DNA of 64,000 nt from Gallionella sp. (GCA_028710565.1 JAQTTV010000018.1:1-64000); one strand, 5' to 3'. Counted from the first letter of the stretch, positions 1 to 9,558 are shown. Made by a program: numbers and translations. Notes: a model not told the origin generated them from the letters alone.

Positions 1-2
1 TG

Positions 3-122
3 GGTATCTGCGTGAATGTAGCTGCACCAACTTATCGCGAGCTATACGATGCCCAGTGGGATTATCATCCTCACCTTTTTGCATATAACCACTTGCGAAA
101 AGCGGGTGTACCAAGCGGATAG
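3..122 (+). CDS. 3' end of an unidentified gene (partial)
   Basis: An open frame runs in from the left edge of the window and stops at TAG, giving the last 39 residues of a protein that ends in LRKAGVPSG. The composition (mixed aromatic and charged residues, e.g. AQWDYHPHLFAYNH) looks like real coding sequence, whereas the other two frames are less convincing. I do not recognise the family. It is too short for the supplied ORF track. The start and any domain lie outside the window. Confidence 0.4.
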   Translation, partial: GICVNVAAPTYRELYDAQWDYHPHLFAYNHLRKAGVPSG

Positions 123-206
123 GCAAGGATCCTTCTAATCGAATTATGTTTATTTTGAAACGAAACTTGCGCAATCAGATGTGTAAATTTCGAGCTGGTC
201 TAGTTA

Positions 207-434
207 TCAGCAAGGTGAAAGTACGTCCCAGTCACTGTCTGGCAAGCTATTGAGAATATCGCCTTGTTCTATTCCCATGCCACGCAAGGCTGGCGGTGGG
301 GTGCGGCGTGTGCTGGGTTTAGCCGATTCCCACAACACAATGACGCGAGCGCGCACGCTGTGGGCGGGGAGTGCCATGTCTTGAATGACCAAACGATGAT
401 TGGCGATAGATGCCGTTGTTTCGAGAGCTAACAT
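207..434 (-). CDS. Small protein resembling an antitoxin-like N-terminal strand domain
   Basis: A 75-residue product if the ATG preceded by AAGGAG is used; the track's TTG start two codons upstream is less likely. The first half (LALETTASIANHRLVIQ...RARVIVLWE) has the strand-turn-strand pattern of small AbrB-like or antitoxin-like proteins that begin 'xALxTTAxI...LxV' and are common beside PIN or RelE toxins. No toxin follows it here. It sits 2 bp downstream of the next minus-strand gene and is probably cotranscribed with it. The function is an inference from resemblance only. Confidence 0.4.
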   Translation of the reverse strand: MLALETTASIANHRLVIQDMALPAHSVRARVIVLWESAKPSTRRTPPPALRGMGIEQGDILNSLPDSDWDVLSPC

Positions 435-436
435 TA

Positions 437-643
437 TCAAGTCTCCTTATGAAAAACGTGGGCAAGCATAGCATATTCGCGTTTACGCACACCATGGTGG
501 TTTGGGTCGGATGCCGTGCTTTCATTATCTTGCTCAATTTGCCACGCAATCACGCGTTCCATCGCCAATGCGTTGCATTCGTCCAAGAGGTCTTCTTCTG
601 TCAAAAATTCATCAAAATTATTGCCGATATGTTTTTCATCCAT
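437..643 (-). CDS. XRE/Fis-like antitoxin N-terminus, apparently truncated
   Basis: A 68-residue product with a clear AAGGAG ribosome site. Its first ~37 residues (HIGNNFDEFLTEEDLLDE...RVIAWQIEQ) resemble the start of HigA-type antitoxins described as 'IGSDFDDFLxEEGxxEE...KRVxAWQxEQ'. In those proteins a helix-turn-helix follows. Here the remainder (DNESTASDPNHHGVRKREY...) does not look like one, so the DNA-binding part seems replaced or lost. It forms a tight pair with the following small gene. A degraded toxin-antitoxin locus is the simplest reading; an independent small protein is possible. Confidence 0.4.
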   Translation of the reverse strand: MDEKHIGNNFDEFLTEEDLLDECNALAMERVIAWQIEQDNESTASDPNHHGVRKREYAMLAHVFHKET

Positions 644-916
644 GACGCGCTCCTTATTACACCCTGTCGGTTCGTCATTGTAGGTGAGAATTTATTCTCA
701 CGCCTTTAACGCCATAAAAAACGTGCGAATCTGTCGTGCCTACAGCATGCTTAACATCCCAACGGCGGGGGCATTACGGATGTCGTTATAGTATGCCCAG
801 CCCCTATGCAGCGACAATACAGAATTACCTTTACAAACCCCGCATTCCGCTGCGCTATATGCGGGCTACGGGCAATTCCTCCGCGTCTTGCTTCCCCGCT
901 ATGGCATAATCCCCCC
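644..916. other. Intergenic region upstream of uvrD
   Basis: This 273-bp stretch separates the divergent small cassette and uvrD. It contains a hairpin at about 839-865 (CCCGCAT ... ATGCGGG) within a GC-rich segment reminiscent of dispersed palindromic repeats. The track extends the uvrD frame through this segment, but the peptide it would encode (RCAICGLRAIPPRLASPLWHNPP) looks like translated repeat. No confident promoter was picked. Confidence 0.4.
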
Positions 917-3181
917 ATGAACTCTACTCTCCTAGCCAACCTCAATCCTCCCCAACTCCAAGCTGTCACCCTCCCGCACCAGTCCGCGCTGATTTTGGCG
1001 GGGGCGGGGAGTGGGAAGACGCGGGTTTTAACCACGCGCATTGCTTATTTGGTGAGCCATGATGGCGTGCCTGCGAATCGCATTTTGGCGGTTACCTTTA
1101 CCAATAAGGCGGCGAAGGAGATGTTGACGCGGCTGTCGGCGATGTTGCCGATTCATCCGCAGGGCTTGTGGATCGGGACGTTTCACGGCTTGTGTAATCG
1201 GCTGTTGCGCACGCATTATTTTGAGGCGAATCTGCCCAAGACTTTTCAGATTTTGGATAGCAGCGATCAGTTGTCGGCGATTAAGCGTTTGATGAAATTG
1301 CTGAATGTGGATGATGAAAAGTATCCGCCGCGTGATGTGGCGAATTTTATCAATCGCCACAAAGAACAAGGGCGGCGCGCTGCCGAGGCGGATACCTTTA
1401 GTGCGCATGACAAGCAAAAGGCAGCGATTTTTGCGGAATATGATTTGCAATGCCAGCGCGAAGGCGTGGTGGATTTTGCTGAATTGATGTTGCGCTGTTA
1501 TGAATTGTTGTCGCGCAATGCCGAGCTGCGTGAGCATTATCAAGCGCGCTTTTCGCATATTTTGGTGGATGAATTTCAAGATACCAATAAGCTGCAATAT
1601 CAATGGCTTAAGTTGTTGGCGGGACATCCCTCTCCTCAATCCTCTCCCGCAAGCGGGCGAGGAGGCGAACGTGAAGGGCGATTTTCGACCGCTGCCTTAT
1701 TCGCCGTGGGCGATGATGACCAGTCTATCTACGCGTTTCGCGGGGCGGATGTGGGAAATATGCGCGAATTGACCCGCGATTTTCACGTTGAAACGGTGAT
1801 TAAGCTGGAGCAGAACTATCGTTCGCACGGCAATATTCTCGACGCGGCGAACGCGCTGATTCAAAACAACCGCAATCGCATGGGCAAAAATCTGTGGACG
1901 GCGGCGGATGGCGGCGAGCCGATTCGGGTGTTTGAAGCCCCGAACGACGTGGAAGAGGCGGCGTATATCGTCGGCGAAATTCAGCAGTTGCACCGCGAAG
2001 GCATGGACTTGAAAGACATCGCCTTGTTGTATCGCTCCAATGCGCAATCGCGGGTGCTGGAACACGCGCTGGTGTCGGCTGGCTTGGCGTATCGCGTGCA
2101 TGGCGGACTGCGCTTTTTTGATCGGTTAGAAATCAAACACACGCTGGCGTATTTGCGCTTGATGGAAAATACCGATGACGATAACGCTTTGTTACGCATC
2201 ATCAATTTTCCCACGCGCGGCATCGGCGCACGCAGCATTGAACAATTGCAAGAAGTCGCCATCCAGCAAGGCACGACCTTGTGGGACGCAGCGGCGCGGG
2301 CAGGTGGCAAAGTGACCGCGTTTGTAGCACTAATCGAATCCATGCGCCACGCGGCGCGTAGTTTGTCTTTGCCCGAAATCATCAGTCACGTGTTGCAACA
2401 CAGCGGGTTGAAAGCGGGCTACGAAAACGAAACGGGGGCGAAACGTGCGGAAGCGCAAGAACGCCTCGCCAACTTAGAAGAGCTGGTCAACGCCGCCGTG
2501 TTGTTTGTGCATGAAAACGAAGACGACAGTTTGACCTCGTTCTTGACCCACGCCTCGCTGGAAAGCGGCGAACATCAAGCGGGCGACCAAGACGACGCGT
2601 TGCATTTGATGACCGTACACGCGGCAAAAGGCTTGGAATTCCACGCGGTGTTTATCAGCGGATTGGAAGAGGGCCTGTTCCCGCACCAAAACAGCCAGCG
2701 CGAAGCCAGTGGCGTGGATGAAGAACGTCGCTTGATGTACGTCGCCATCACCCGTGCGCGCCAGCGTTTGTACCTCAGCTTTGCGCAAAGTCGTATGTTG
2801 CACGGCAAGGTTAATTACGGCGTGGCTTCGTGCTTTTTGGAAGAGTTGCCCGAAGAATTGCTACACTGGATTACCCCCAAACGCACCGCCTTTGCGCCCA
2901 CCTTTACCCCGCAAAATAACCCGTTTGCGACCTACATTTCCCCCGTTTCACGCCCCGTGCCGACTCCCCCGCGCAATCAACGCACGATGGCATCCAGCAC
3001 CCAACGCACGGTCAGCGGCACAGAATGGCGCATTGGGCAAAGCGTGACGCACGCTAAGTTTGGCGATGGCGTGATCGTCAACCTAGAAAGCAGCGGCGCC
3101 GATGCCCGCGTCCAAGTCAAATTCCGCACCGCTGGCGTGAAGTGGTTGTCGTTGGAATATGCTAAGTTGACGGCGGTGTAG
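917..3181 (+). CDS. uvrD: DNA helicase II, UvrD/Rep/PcrA family, with repeat-derived insertion
   Basis: A 754-residue SF1A 3'-5' helicase of nucleotide-excision and mismatch repair. The start is the ATG giving MNSTLLANLNPPQLQAV, which matches the usual N-terminus; the longer track start runs through a palindromic sequence. Seen: Q-motif (LNPPQLQAV), Walker A AGAGSGKT (about residues 28-35), Walker B DEFQD, motif III VGDDDQSIYAFRGA, motif IV QNYRSHGNI, VHAAKGLEFHAVF, VAITRARQRLY, and the C-terminal Tudor-like segment WRIGQSVTHAKFGDGVI that favours UvrD/PcrA over Rep. Odd: between QWLKLLAG and LFAVGDDDQ there are about 24 extra residues (HPSPQSSPASGRGG...) encoded by a GC-rich palindrome. The frame stays open and all motifs remain, so the protein is probably functional. 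The next gene starts 30 bp downstream. Confidence 0.93.
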   Translation: MNSTLLANLNPPQLQAVTLPHQSALILAGAGSGKTRVLTTRIAYLVSHDGVPANRILAVTFTNKAAKEMLTRLSAMLPIHPQGLWIGTFHGLCNRLLRTHYFEANLPKTFQILDSSDQLSAIKRLMKLLNVDDEKYPPRDVANFINRHKEQGRRAAEADTFSAHDKQKAAIFAEYDLQCQREGVVDFAELMLRCYELLSRNAELREHYQARFSHILVDEFQDTNKLQYQWLKLLAGHPSPQSSPASGRGGEREGRFSTAALFAVGDDDQSIYAFRGADVGNMRELTRDFHVETVIKLEQNYRSHGNILDAANALIQNNRNRMGKNLWTAADGGEPIRVFEAPNDVEEAAYIVGEIQQLHREGMDLKDIALLYRSNAQSRVLEHALVSAGLAYRVHGGLRFFDRLEIKHTLAYLRLMENTDDDNALLRIINFPTRGIGARSIEQLQEVAIQQGTTLWDAAARAGGKVTAFVALIESMRHAARSLSLPEIISHVLQHSGLKAGYENETGAKRAEAQERLANLEELVNAAVLFVHENEDDSLTSFLTHASLESGEHQAGDQDDALHLMTVHAAKGLEFHAVFISGLEEGLFPHQNSQREASGVDEERRLMYVAITRARQRLYLSFAQSRMLHGKVNYGVASCFLEELPEELLHWITPKRTAFAPTFTPQNNPFATYISPVSRPVPTPPRNQRTMASSTQRTVSGTEWRIGQSVTHAKFGDGVIVNLESSGADARVQVKFRTAGVKWLSLEYAKLTAV
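1625..1690. repeat. GC-rich palindromic repeat inside uvrD
   Basis: The segment CCTCTCCCGCAAGCGGGCGAGG is a near-perfect palindrome (one mismatch). With its flanks (CATCCCTCTCCTCAATCC ...) it resembles the palindromes at about 47.6, 48.8, 58.2, 63.2 and 63.65 kb. It falls between helicase motifs II and III and stays in frame, so it is translated as HPSPQSSPASGRGGEREG. Confidence 0.7.
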
Positions 3182-3211
3182 TACGTCTTTTTTTAAATTT
3201 GGGGACGCTAC

Positions 3212-6200
3212 ATGCGAATCACCGCCAGCCATATCGTTAATTGGGTAGAGCAACACGCAAAAGAGGCGCAAGCCTCTTTGCCACGTTGGGTGCGGCGGTT
3301 GTGTTATGAAGTGGGCGTGACTCGTCAATTGTCTTTTCCCGCAGGGGATTCAACTTACATTCCTGGTTGGGATGGTGTGCTGCAACACGAACAAGGTAAT
3401 GCTTGGGTTCCGCAAGGTCTTTCATGCTGGGAAGTGGGATGCGACAAGGATGTTACGAAAAAAGCCAACAAAGAGTACCTAAAGCGTACGGCGGCAACCC
3501 CTGTTGAGTCGCGCCAAAACTTCACTTTTGTTTTTGTTTCTGCTCGGCGGTGGACTGGGAAATTAAAATGGATTCAGGCACAAAAGGATAAGCACGAGTG
3601 GGCAGCTGTACGTGCTTTTGACGCAGATGATTTGGAGCAATGGTTAGAGCAACGACCTGATGTAGCGGTGCAACTTGCCGAGGAATTTGGCCTGTCTGGC
3701 TGGGGCGTGGTTAGTTTGGAGCATTATTGGCGGGATTGGTCTCGGCAATGTTCTCCGCCGATTACGTATGAGGCATTGTTGGTTGACCGCATTCAAACAC
3801 GCGATCAGCTCATTGGAAAACTATCCCAAGACTCAAGTGCTCCTTTGATTATCCGAGCAGATAGCGAAATGGAAGCGGTTGCTTTTGTGGTCGCCAGTGT
3901 CAGCAATATTCCCGAATTGTTTCATGCTGCATTGGTCATCACAGCCCCAGAAGGTTGGCAATACGTCAATGCCAACGCCCAGTTGCAAATGGTAATCGTT
4001 GCTCAATCCGAGATTGCGACTACGCTAACCACGCGCCAAGGGCTACGCGTCGTCATACCTTGCGCTGCGGGTAATATCATCGGTAATTCACAACAAGACA
4101 TCGTTAATTTACCCCGTCCAAATATCTATGATTTTGAGAAAGCTCTCGCCTCGATTGGAGAGGAAGAATCCGATGCCAAACGCTTGGCTTTATCGACAGG
4201 GCGATCTTGGTCAGTTTTTCGGCGGATTCGTGCAATCAATCCCGCCATTCGTCATCCCGCTTGGATCGGTTTGCCTGCTGCGGGCAGCTTAACAACGCTC
4301 TGCTTAATTGGGACGTGGTCGGATAGCCATAAAGCAGATCGCCACATCATTGAACAACTTGCTGGTAAAAGTTACGATGAAATGGAGCGTAATTTGCGCA
4401 CGCTATCCCAATTAGACGATGCCCCTGTATTACAAATCGGTGCGGTGTGGAAAGCCAAATCACCACTTGAGTTGCTGCACTTAAAAGGTGGCGAAATTAC
4501 GCGCAGCGAGTTAGATCGGTTTTTCGAGGTTGCCGCAGATATTCTCAGTACACCAGACCCACAGTTGGAACTGTCAGACAGTGAGCGATATGCCGCTGCA
4601 ATACACGGCAAAATCAGACCCCATTCCGACTTGCTGATTGAGTCACTGTGTGACGCGCTGATTAAGTTAGCCGTGCACGGGAACAGTATTTCCAGCTTGA
4701 ACCATCTGAATGTTGTTCAACGCGTAGAAAAATTGGTATCCGATTTGCTGGGTGATGCAAGTGGTGAGCGTTGGCTTTCGCTTGCCTCATATTTGCCCGC
4801 CTTAGCAGAGGCTGCACCAGAAGCCTTTTTAAAATCAGTCGAGACCAGTTTATCTTCATCCGAAAAAGCGGTAACACGATTACTCACTGAAACAGGCGAG
4901 TCAGGTAGCATGGGGCGTTGCTGGCACGCTGGATTGCTTTGGGCATTGGAAGTTTTAGCGTGGCAATCCAAAAATTTGGCGCGTGTTGCGTTGATTTTAG
5001 CGCGCTTGTGTCATGTGCCTATCAAAGGCAATTGGGGCAATAAACCCATGAGTAGCTTATTCGGGTTATTTAGAACATGGTTGCCGCAAACCAGTGCAAC
5101 AGTGGAAAAGCGGATACAAGTGTTGGACTTGCTGATTCTGAAAGAGCCAAACGTTGCATTTGAAGTGCTAAAAGGATTGATGGAATGGGGTCATCAAACA
5201 GCCACGCCTGCTGCCCAACCAAAATGGCGCGACGACAACGCGGGTGCGGGAAAAGTAACGGAAGCTGAAATGTGGCAAATGGTAACCGCTGCGCGAGAGC
5301 GGCTGATTCCATGTTGTCGAGGGGATGTTGATCGTATTGCACAGCTTATTGAAGGAACATTTTTTACCAATGATGTTGAACTATTCGGCAAGTTGCTGGA
5401 ATTGGCGAAGGAATTTGCTCAAGATGGTGCAACGGATGAGCAGCGTGAAAAAATCCGAACCAAACTGCGCAGCAAACTACATCGGTATCGAAATTACGAT
5501 AAGACTCCAGCAGAGATTTTGGAGAAGCAATTAGAGCCACAGGAAACACTGTATCAAGATCTCGCACCCATTGATTTGGTACTACGGCATCGCTGGCTAT
5601 TTGAAACGTATTGGGCAAAACTGCCTTGCAAAATGCCCGAACATCTTTCAGATCAAAGAGATGAACTCCTTGCCACCGTACGGCAAACCGCCGTAAGTGA
5701 AATCGTCGAGAGGCTGGGTGATATTGGCGTGCAGCGTTTAATTGCTGAATGCAAAGAGCCTCAAGTCGTTGGTATGAGCCTAACGAAAATTGGATGGGAT
5801 GAAGCGAAACAAGTGGATTGGGTTATTCAGCATGGCGGCAATTTTGCACTCGGTGCGCCCTTTTCCAACTGCGTTTCTGGGCTGTTGCGCTTCACCCCAC
5901 AAGAAAATTTTTCGCCTCTGATGAACAAACTGCTAAAGCACGGTGAAAGTTTGGATTGGGATGCTGGTACGCGCGCACGCCTGCTGATGTTGGCATATCC
6001 AAATTGGGTGACATGGCAACTTGTGGAGCGTCAGGATGTCGAGGTTGTCCGAATTTATTGGTGTGAAGTGAATTTAGGCTGGTCGTTGCCGAATGAAAAA
6101 GAGCATTTGGATTTTGTATTGCAACGCCTGTTAGCCGTCAATCGCGCAAGAACTGCATTGCGATGCTGTAGTCATGCTTTAGATTATTTAGACGACTCCT

Positions 6201-6988
6201 TGTTGCTCGAAATGCTACAGCGTTTTGTTCAAGGAGAAGAGCCAGAGGGGGTGCTACCCGAATCGTGGGATTTAGGCAATATGCTGGATAAACTGGAAAA
6301 ATCCGACACCATCGACAAAATGGCACTGATTCAACTGGAATTTTCTTTATTTCCAGTATTTCAGTATGAGCAAAAAGACAGGGTGTCTGCTCTTTATAAA
6401 GCCATGATGGATGAACCTAGTTTTTTCGTTCAGCTACTTTGTCTTTGTTTCAAACCGAGTCACGGTGAGATTGAAGCATCCGTTGCTGAAATGAACCCTG
6501 AAATTTCAACGATTGCATGGGGTATTCTTCACGCTTGCACTCGGCAAGCTGGCACGCAAGCCAACGGCAGCATTGATTCTGCTGGATTTATAGCATTTAT
6601 TGAGCAAGTGCGTGAACTGAGTCGTCAGGCGGATCGCTTGGATGTATGCGACATCACCCTCGGACAAATACTGGCTCATGCGCCTGCGGATAAAAATGGA
6701 TTAGCCCCTTTTTCTGCTGCTAGGGAGCTATTGGATCGTCCCGAAATGAACAATGTGCGCGAAGGGTTTTATGTAGGTACAAGAAATAAACGGGGTGCAC
6801 ACTCTCGTGCAATGTTGGCTGGAGGCGAACAAGAGTATAACTTGGCGCAGTATTACCGCACCTTAGCTGAACCTTTGCAAACCAGTGTCCCTAATATGGC
6901 CGCTTTATGGGAAGAAATAGCAAAGAGCTACGATGAAGATGCTAAACGTGAAGACATACAAGCGGATTTGCGTAAAGAGGGGTATTGA
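3212..6988 (+). CDS. Large protein with nuclease-like N-terminus and helical C-terminus (possible defence protein)
   Basis: A 1258-residue protein I cannot assign to a named family. The first ~160 residues have the pattern seen in restriction-endonuclease-like domains at the front of large antiphage-type proteins: PGWDG (about 51-55), then SCWEVGCDKDVTKKANKEYLKR (about 71-92), a strand FTFVFVSARRW and DADDLEQWLE. D54, E74 and a following Lys could be a PD-(D/E)XK-like site. Residues ~180-240 resemble the start of a regulatory or NTPase-like region (APLIIRADSEMEAVAFVVA), but I see no Walker A motif. The rest is long, helix-rich and without clear motifs. It follows uvrD by 30 bp in the same direction with a GGGGA ribosome site, so cotranscription is possible. 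The defence role is inference. Confidence 0.55.
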   Translation: MRITASHIVNWVEQHAKEAQASLPRWVRRLCYEVGVTRQLSFPAGDSTYIPGWDGVLQHEQGNAWVPQGLSCWEVGCDKDVTKKANKEYLKRTAATPVESRQNFTFVFVSARRWTGKLKWIQAQKDKHEWAAVRAFDADDLEQWLEQRPDVAVQLAEEFGLSGWGVVSLEHYWRDWSRQCSPPITYEALLVDRIQTRDQLIGKLSQDSSAPLIIRADSEMEAVAFVVASVSNIPELFHAALVITAPEGWQYVNANAQLQMVIVAQSEIATTLTTRQGLRVVIPCAAGNIIGNSQQDIVNLPRPNIYDFEKALASIGEEESDAKRLALSTGRSWSVFRRIRAINPAIRHPAWIGLPAAGSLTTLCLIGTWSDSHKADRHIIEQLAGKSYDEMERNLRTLSQLDDAPVLQIGAVWKAKSPLELLHLKGGEITRSELDRFFEVAADILSTPDPQLELSDSERYAAAIHGKIRPHSDLLIESLCDALIKLAVHGNSISSLNHLNVVQRVEKLVSDLLGDASGERWLSLASYLPALAEAAPEAFLKSVETSLSSSEKAVTRLLTETGESGSMGRCWHAGLLWALEVLAWQSKNLARVALILARLCHVPIKGNWGNKPMSSLFGLFRTWLPQTSATVEKRIQVLDLLILKEPNVAFEVLKGLMEWGHQTATPAAQPKWRDDNAGAGKVTEAEMWQMVTAARERLIPCCRGDVDRIAQLIEGTFFTNDVELFGKLLELAKEFAQDGATDEQREKIRTKLRSKLHRYRNYDKTPAEILEKQLEPQETLYQDLAPIDLVLRHRWLFETYWAKLPCKMPEHLSDQRDELLATVRQTAVSEIVERLGDIGVQRLIAECKEPQVVGMSLTKIGWDEAKQVDWVIQHGGNFALGAPFSNCVSGLLRFTPQENFSPLMNKLLKHGESLDWDAGTRARLLMLAYPNWVTWQLVERQDVEVVRIYWCEVNLGWSLPNEKEHLDFVLQRLLAVNRARTALRCCSHALDYLDDSLLLEMLQRFVQGEEPEGVLPESWDLGNMLDKLEKSDTIDKMALIQLEFSLFPVFQYEQKDRVSALYKAMMDEPSFFVQLLCLCFKPSHGEIEASVAEMNPEISTIAWGILHACTRQAGTQANGSIDSAGFIAFIEQVRELSRQADRLDVCDITLGQILAHAPADKNGLAPFSAARELLDRPEMNNVREGFYVGTRNKRGAHSRAMLAGGEQEYNLAQYYRTLAEPLQTSVPNMAALWEEIAKSYDEDAKREDIQADLRKEGY

Positions 6989-7054
6989 AGCGTTACATTA
7001 TCTGTTCAAAGCAAGTGAGATTGTTCGCTGATACCCCAATCCCAAAAATCACCC

Positions 7055-7061
7055 CTTGAAA
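7055..7061 (+). promoter_or_regulatory. Candidate sigma-32 -35 element (CTTGAAA) upstream of htpG
   Basis: CTTGAAA matches the heat-shock sigma-32 -35 consensus and lies 59 bp before the htpG start, which fits the gene's usual heat-shock control. The matching -10 (CCCCATNT-like) is not clear in the following 12-17 bp, so this is tentative. Confidence 0.3.
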
Positions 7062-7119
7062 AATCCGAAAACGGCTTCACCTTGTCTCCCACTGTTTAAC
7101 CACTATTGAAGGGACACGT

Positions 7120-9009
7120 ATGACGACGAATCAAGAAACGATGGGTTTTCAAACCGAAGTGAAGCAACTGTTGCAGTTGATGATTCATTCTTTGTATTCC
7201 AATCGTGAGATTTTCCTGCGCGAGCTGGTTTCCAATGCTTCCGATGCTTGCGACAAATTGCGCTTTGAAGCCTTGCACAATGATGCTTTATTTGAAAACG
7301 AGTCGGATTTGCAGATTCGCATCGGCTACGACAAAACCGCGCGCACGCTGACCATCGCCGATAACGGCATCGGCATGACCCGCGACGAAGTGATTACTAA
7401 CCTTGGCACCATTGCCAAATCTGGTACACGTGAATTCTTCTCCAAACTCAGCGGCGACCAACAAAAAGACGCGAATTTGATTGGTCAATTCGGCGTGGGC
7501 TTTTACTCCGCGTTTATCGTGGCGGACAAAGTGACGGTGGTGACGCGCCGTGCAGGTGAAAAAACTGATCAAGGCGTGTGCTGGGAATCCGATGGCGGTG
7601 GCGAATTTACCTTGTCCATGCTGGAAAAAGCCACACGTGGTACAGAAATCACCTTACATCTGCGTGACGACCAAGATGATTTGTTGAGCGGTTTTAAATT
7701 ACGTTCCATCATCCAAAAATACTCTGACCACATCGTGCAACCGATTGTGATGAAAAAAGAGGAATGGAAAGAAGACGGTCAAGTGACCACGGATGAAGAC
7801 GAAACGGTCAACCAAGCCTCCGCATTGTGGGCGCGTTCCAAAAGCGACATCACCGAAGACGAATACAAGGTCTTTTACAAACACGTCGGTCACGATTATC
7901 AAGACCCGTTGGCGTGGACACATGCCCGCGTGGAAGGTCGTCAGGAATACACCCAACTGTTGTACGTTCCCGCCAAAGCACCGTTTGACATGTGGGATCG
8001 CAATGCGCGCCACGGCGTGAAATTGTATGTGCGCCGCGTGTTTATCATGGACGATGCGGAACAATTATTGCCAACCTATATGCGTTTTGTGCGCGGGGTG
8101 GTCGATTCCAATGACTTGCCGCTGAACGTATCGCGTGAAATTTTGCAAGAATCCAAAGACATCGAATCCATGCGCAAAGGCTGTACCAATAAAGTATTGA
8201 GCTTGCTGGAAGATTTGGCGAAGAACGACGCAGACAAATACGCGCAATTCTGGACAGAGTTCGGCGCGGTGCTGAAAGAAGGCGTGGGCGAAGATCGTGT
8301 CAATCAAGAAAAGGTTGCTGGTTTATTGCGCTTTGCTACCAGCCGTGCGGACACGCCTGAAGAAAACGTTTCCTTGGCGGATTACGTCGCCCGCATGAAA
8401 GAAGGTCAGAACAGTATTTACTTTATCACTGCTGACAGTTTCAACGCCGCAAAAAACAGCCCGCATCTGGAAGTGTTCCGCAAAAAGGGCATCGAAGTGT
8501 TGCTGTTGTCGGCGCGGGTGGATGAGTGGGTGGTCGGCTCCTTGACGGAATTCTCAGGTAAAGAACTGGTATCCGTGGCAAGAGGTGACTTGGATTTAGG
8601 CGCGTTGGAGGATGAAGCTGAAAAACAATCCCAAGCACAACAAGCAGATGATTACAAAGACTTGATTGAAAAAATCAAAACTAGCTTGGACAGCCGCGTC
8701 AAAGATGTGCGCATCACCCACCGTTTGACTGATTCTCCTGCTTGCTTAGTCGCAGACGAACACGACATCGGTGGCAACATGGCGCGCCTGCTCAAAGCAG
8801 CTGGTCAAAAAGCCCCCGCCAGTGTGCCGATTCTGGAAATCAACCCAGACCACCCTGTTGTCACCCGCCTAAAAGCAGAAGTAACCCACTTCGACGACTG
8901 GGTCGCGGTGCTGTTCGACCAAGCCTTGTTAGCCGAAGGCGGGCAATTGGATGACCCCGCAGGTTTTGTCAAACGCGTGAATCATCTGATGTTGGAAATG
9001 CGCGGGTAG
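7120..9009 (+). CDS. htpG: Molecular chaperone HtpG (Hsp90)
   Basis: A 629-residue cytoplasmic Hsp90 chaperone, full length for the bacterial family. The N-terminal GHKL ATPase motifs are all present: [36 protein letters not shown], and the lid [17 protein letters not shown]. The middle domain carries [18 protein letters not shown] with the catalytic Arg, and the C-terminal dimerisation domain ends MLEMRG. The ATG is preceded by GAAGGGA at proper spacing. It is monocistronic by appearance: about 130 bp upstream gap with a possible heat-shock -35, and a good terminator downstream. Confidence 0.97.
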   Translation: MTTNQETMGFQTEVKQLLQLMIHSLYSNREIFLRELVSNASDACDKLRFEALHNDALFENESDLQIRIGYDKTARTLTIADNGIGMTRDEVITNLGTIAKSGTREFFSKLSGDQQKDANLIGQFGVGFYSAFIVADKVTVVTRRAGEKTDQGVCWESDGGGEFTLSMLEKATRGTEITLHLRDDQDDLLSGFKLRSIIQKYSDHIVQPIVMKKEEWKEDGQVTTDEDETVNQASALWARSKSDITEDEYKVFYKHVGHDYQDPLAWTHARVEGRQEYTQLLYVPAKAPFDMWDRNARHGVKLYVRRVFIMDDAEQLLPTYMRFVRGVVDSNDLPLNVSREILQESKDIESMRKGCTNKVLSLLEDLAKNDADKYAQFWTEFGAVLKEGVGEDRVNQEKVAGLLRFATSRADTPEENVSLADYVARMKEGQNSIYFITADSFNAAKNSPHLEVFRKKGIEVLLLSARVDEWVVGSLTEFSGKELVSVARGDLDLGALEDEAEKQSQAQQADDYKDLIEKIKTSLDSRVKDVRITHRLTDSPACLVADEHDIGGNMARLLKAAGQKAPASVPILEINPDHPVVTRLKAEVTHFDDWVAVLFDQALLAEGGQLDDPAGFVKRVNHLMLEMRG

Positions 9010-9031
9010 TTGATGCAGTAAGTAGATGAAC

Positions 9032-9058
9032 AAAGGGTGACGAAAGTCGCCCTTTTTA
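9032..9058 (+). terminator. Rho-independent terminator of htpG
   Basis: AAAGGGTGAC-GAAA-GTCGCCCTTT forms a 10-bp stem (one G-T pair) with a GAAA tetraloop followed by a T run, 23 bp after the htpG stop. Confidence 0.85.
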
Positions 9059-9060
9059 TT

Positions 9061-9270
9061 TAACTCGCGTAGAGGGTAACGAGCTTTGCGGTATCGTCAC
9101 GAAGAACACGATCATCATCGCCCTTGATAAGCGATGCAGAAGACTATGAACCCATTCTCCTTGAGAAGACAAAAGCTAAGTGCAGTAACAATGGCACTAT
9201 GACAAAGCGCGTTGCGAAGTCCAATATTCGGTGCATCGTACAGAGGACTGTCATTCTGCGGCGAGTGTGT
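9061..9270. other. Intergenic region between htpG and minE, nothing recognised
   Basis: About 210 bp lie between the htpG terminator and the convergent minE stop. Short open frames on both strands (e.g. the 60-aa plus-strand ORF) lack a ribosome site and recognisable content. I see no repeat or RNA gene here. Confidence 0.4.
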
Positions 9271-9558
9271 CTAGTTGCGCCCCGTTTCTGGGAGGGTGAT
9301 GTTTAACTCTAAGACATCAAACTCATCGTACTCGTCGCGCTTGCCAAGATGAACTTTCAATGCGCTGCGATCAACGGGAATGTATTTGGCGATCACCGCA
9401 AGCAACTCTTCTTGTAAGGCAGGCAGGTAGTCGGGTGGGGCGACATCGCGGCGATCTCGTTTATGCACTAACACAAACTGTAAGCGTTCTTTGGCTTTGG
9501 CGGCAGATTTTTTTTCATCGCCGCGTAAATACTCTAAAAGGCCATCAAGCAGGGACAT
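9271..9558 (-). CDS. minE: Cell division topological specificity factor MinE
   Basis: A 95-residue regulator that stimulates the MinD ATPase and drives pole-to-pole oscillation, confining MinC inhibition away from midcell. The start chosen is the ATG giving MSLLDGLLEYLRG, with GGAG upstream and 1 bp after the minD stop (TAAT-ATG); the track's TTG start lies inside minD. Seen: N-terminal membrane-targeting helix, the RLQFVLVHKRD anti-MinCD segment, and a C-terminal dimerisation domain ending LELNITLPE. It is last in the minCDE operon. Confidence 0.95.
   Translation of the reverse strand: MSLLDGLLEYLRGDEKKSAAKAKERLQFVLVHKRDRRDVAPPDYLPALQEELLAVIAKYIPVDRSALKVHLGKRDEYDEFDVLELNITLPETGRN

Noticed and set aside
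806-916. N-terminal extension of uvrD in the ORF track
   Set aside because: The extra 37 residues translate a GC-rich hairpin region and do not match UvrD N-termini; the ATG at 917 gives the expected start.
9124-9306. 60-aa plus-strand ORF between htpG and minE
   Set aside because: No ribosome site, no recognisable content, overlaps the minE 3' end.
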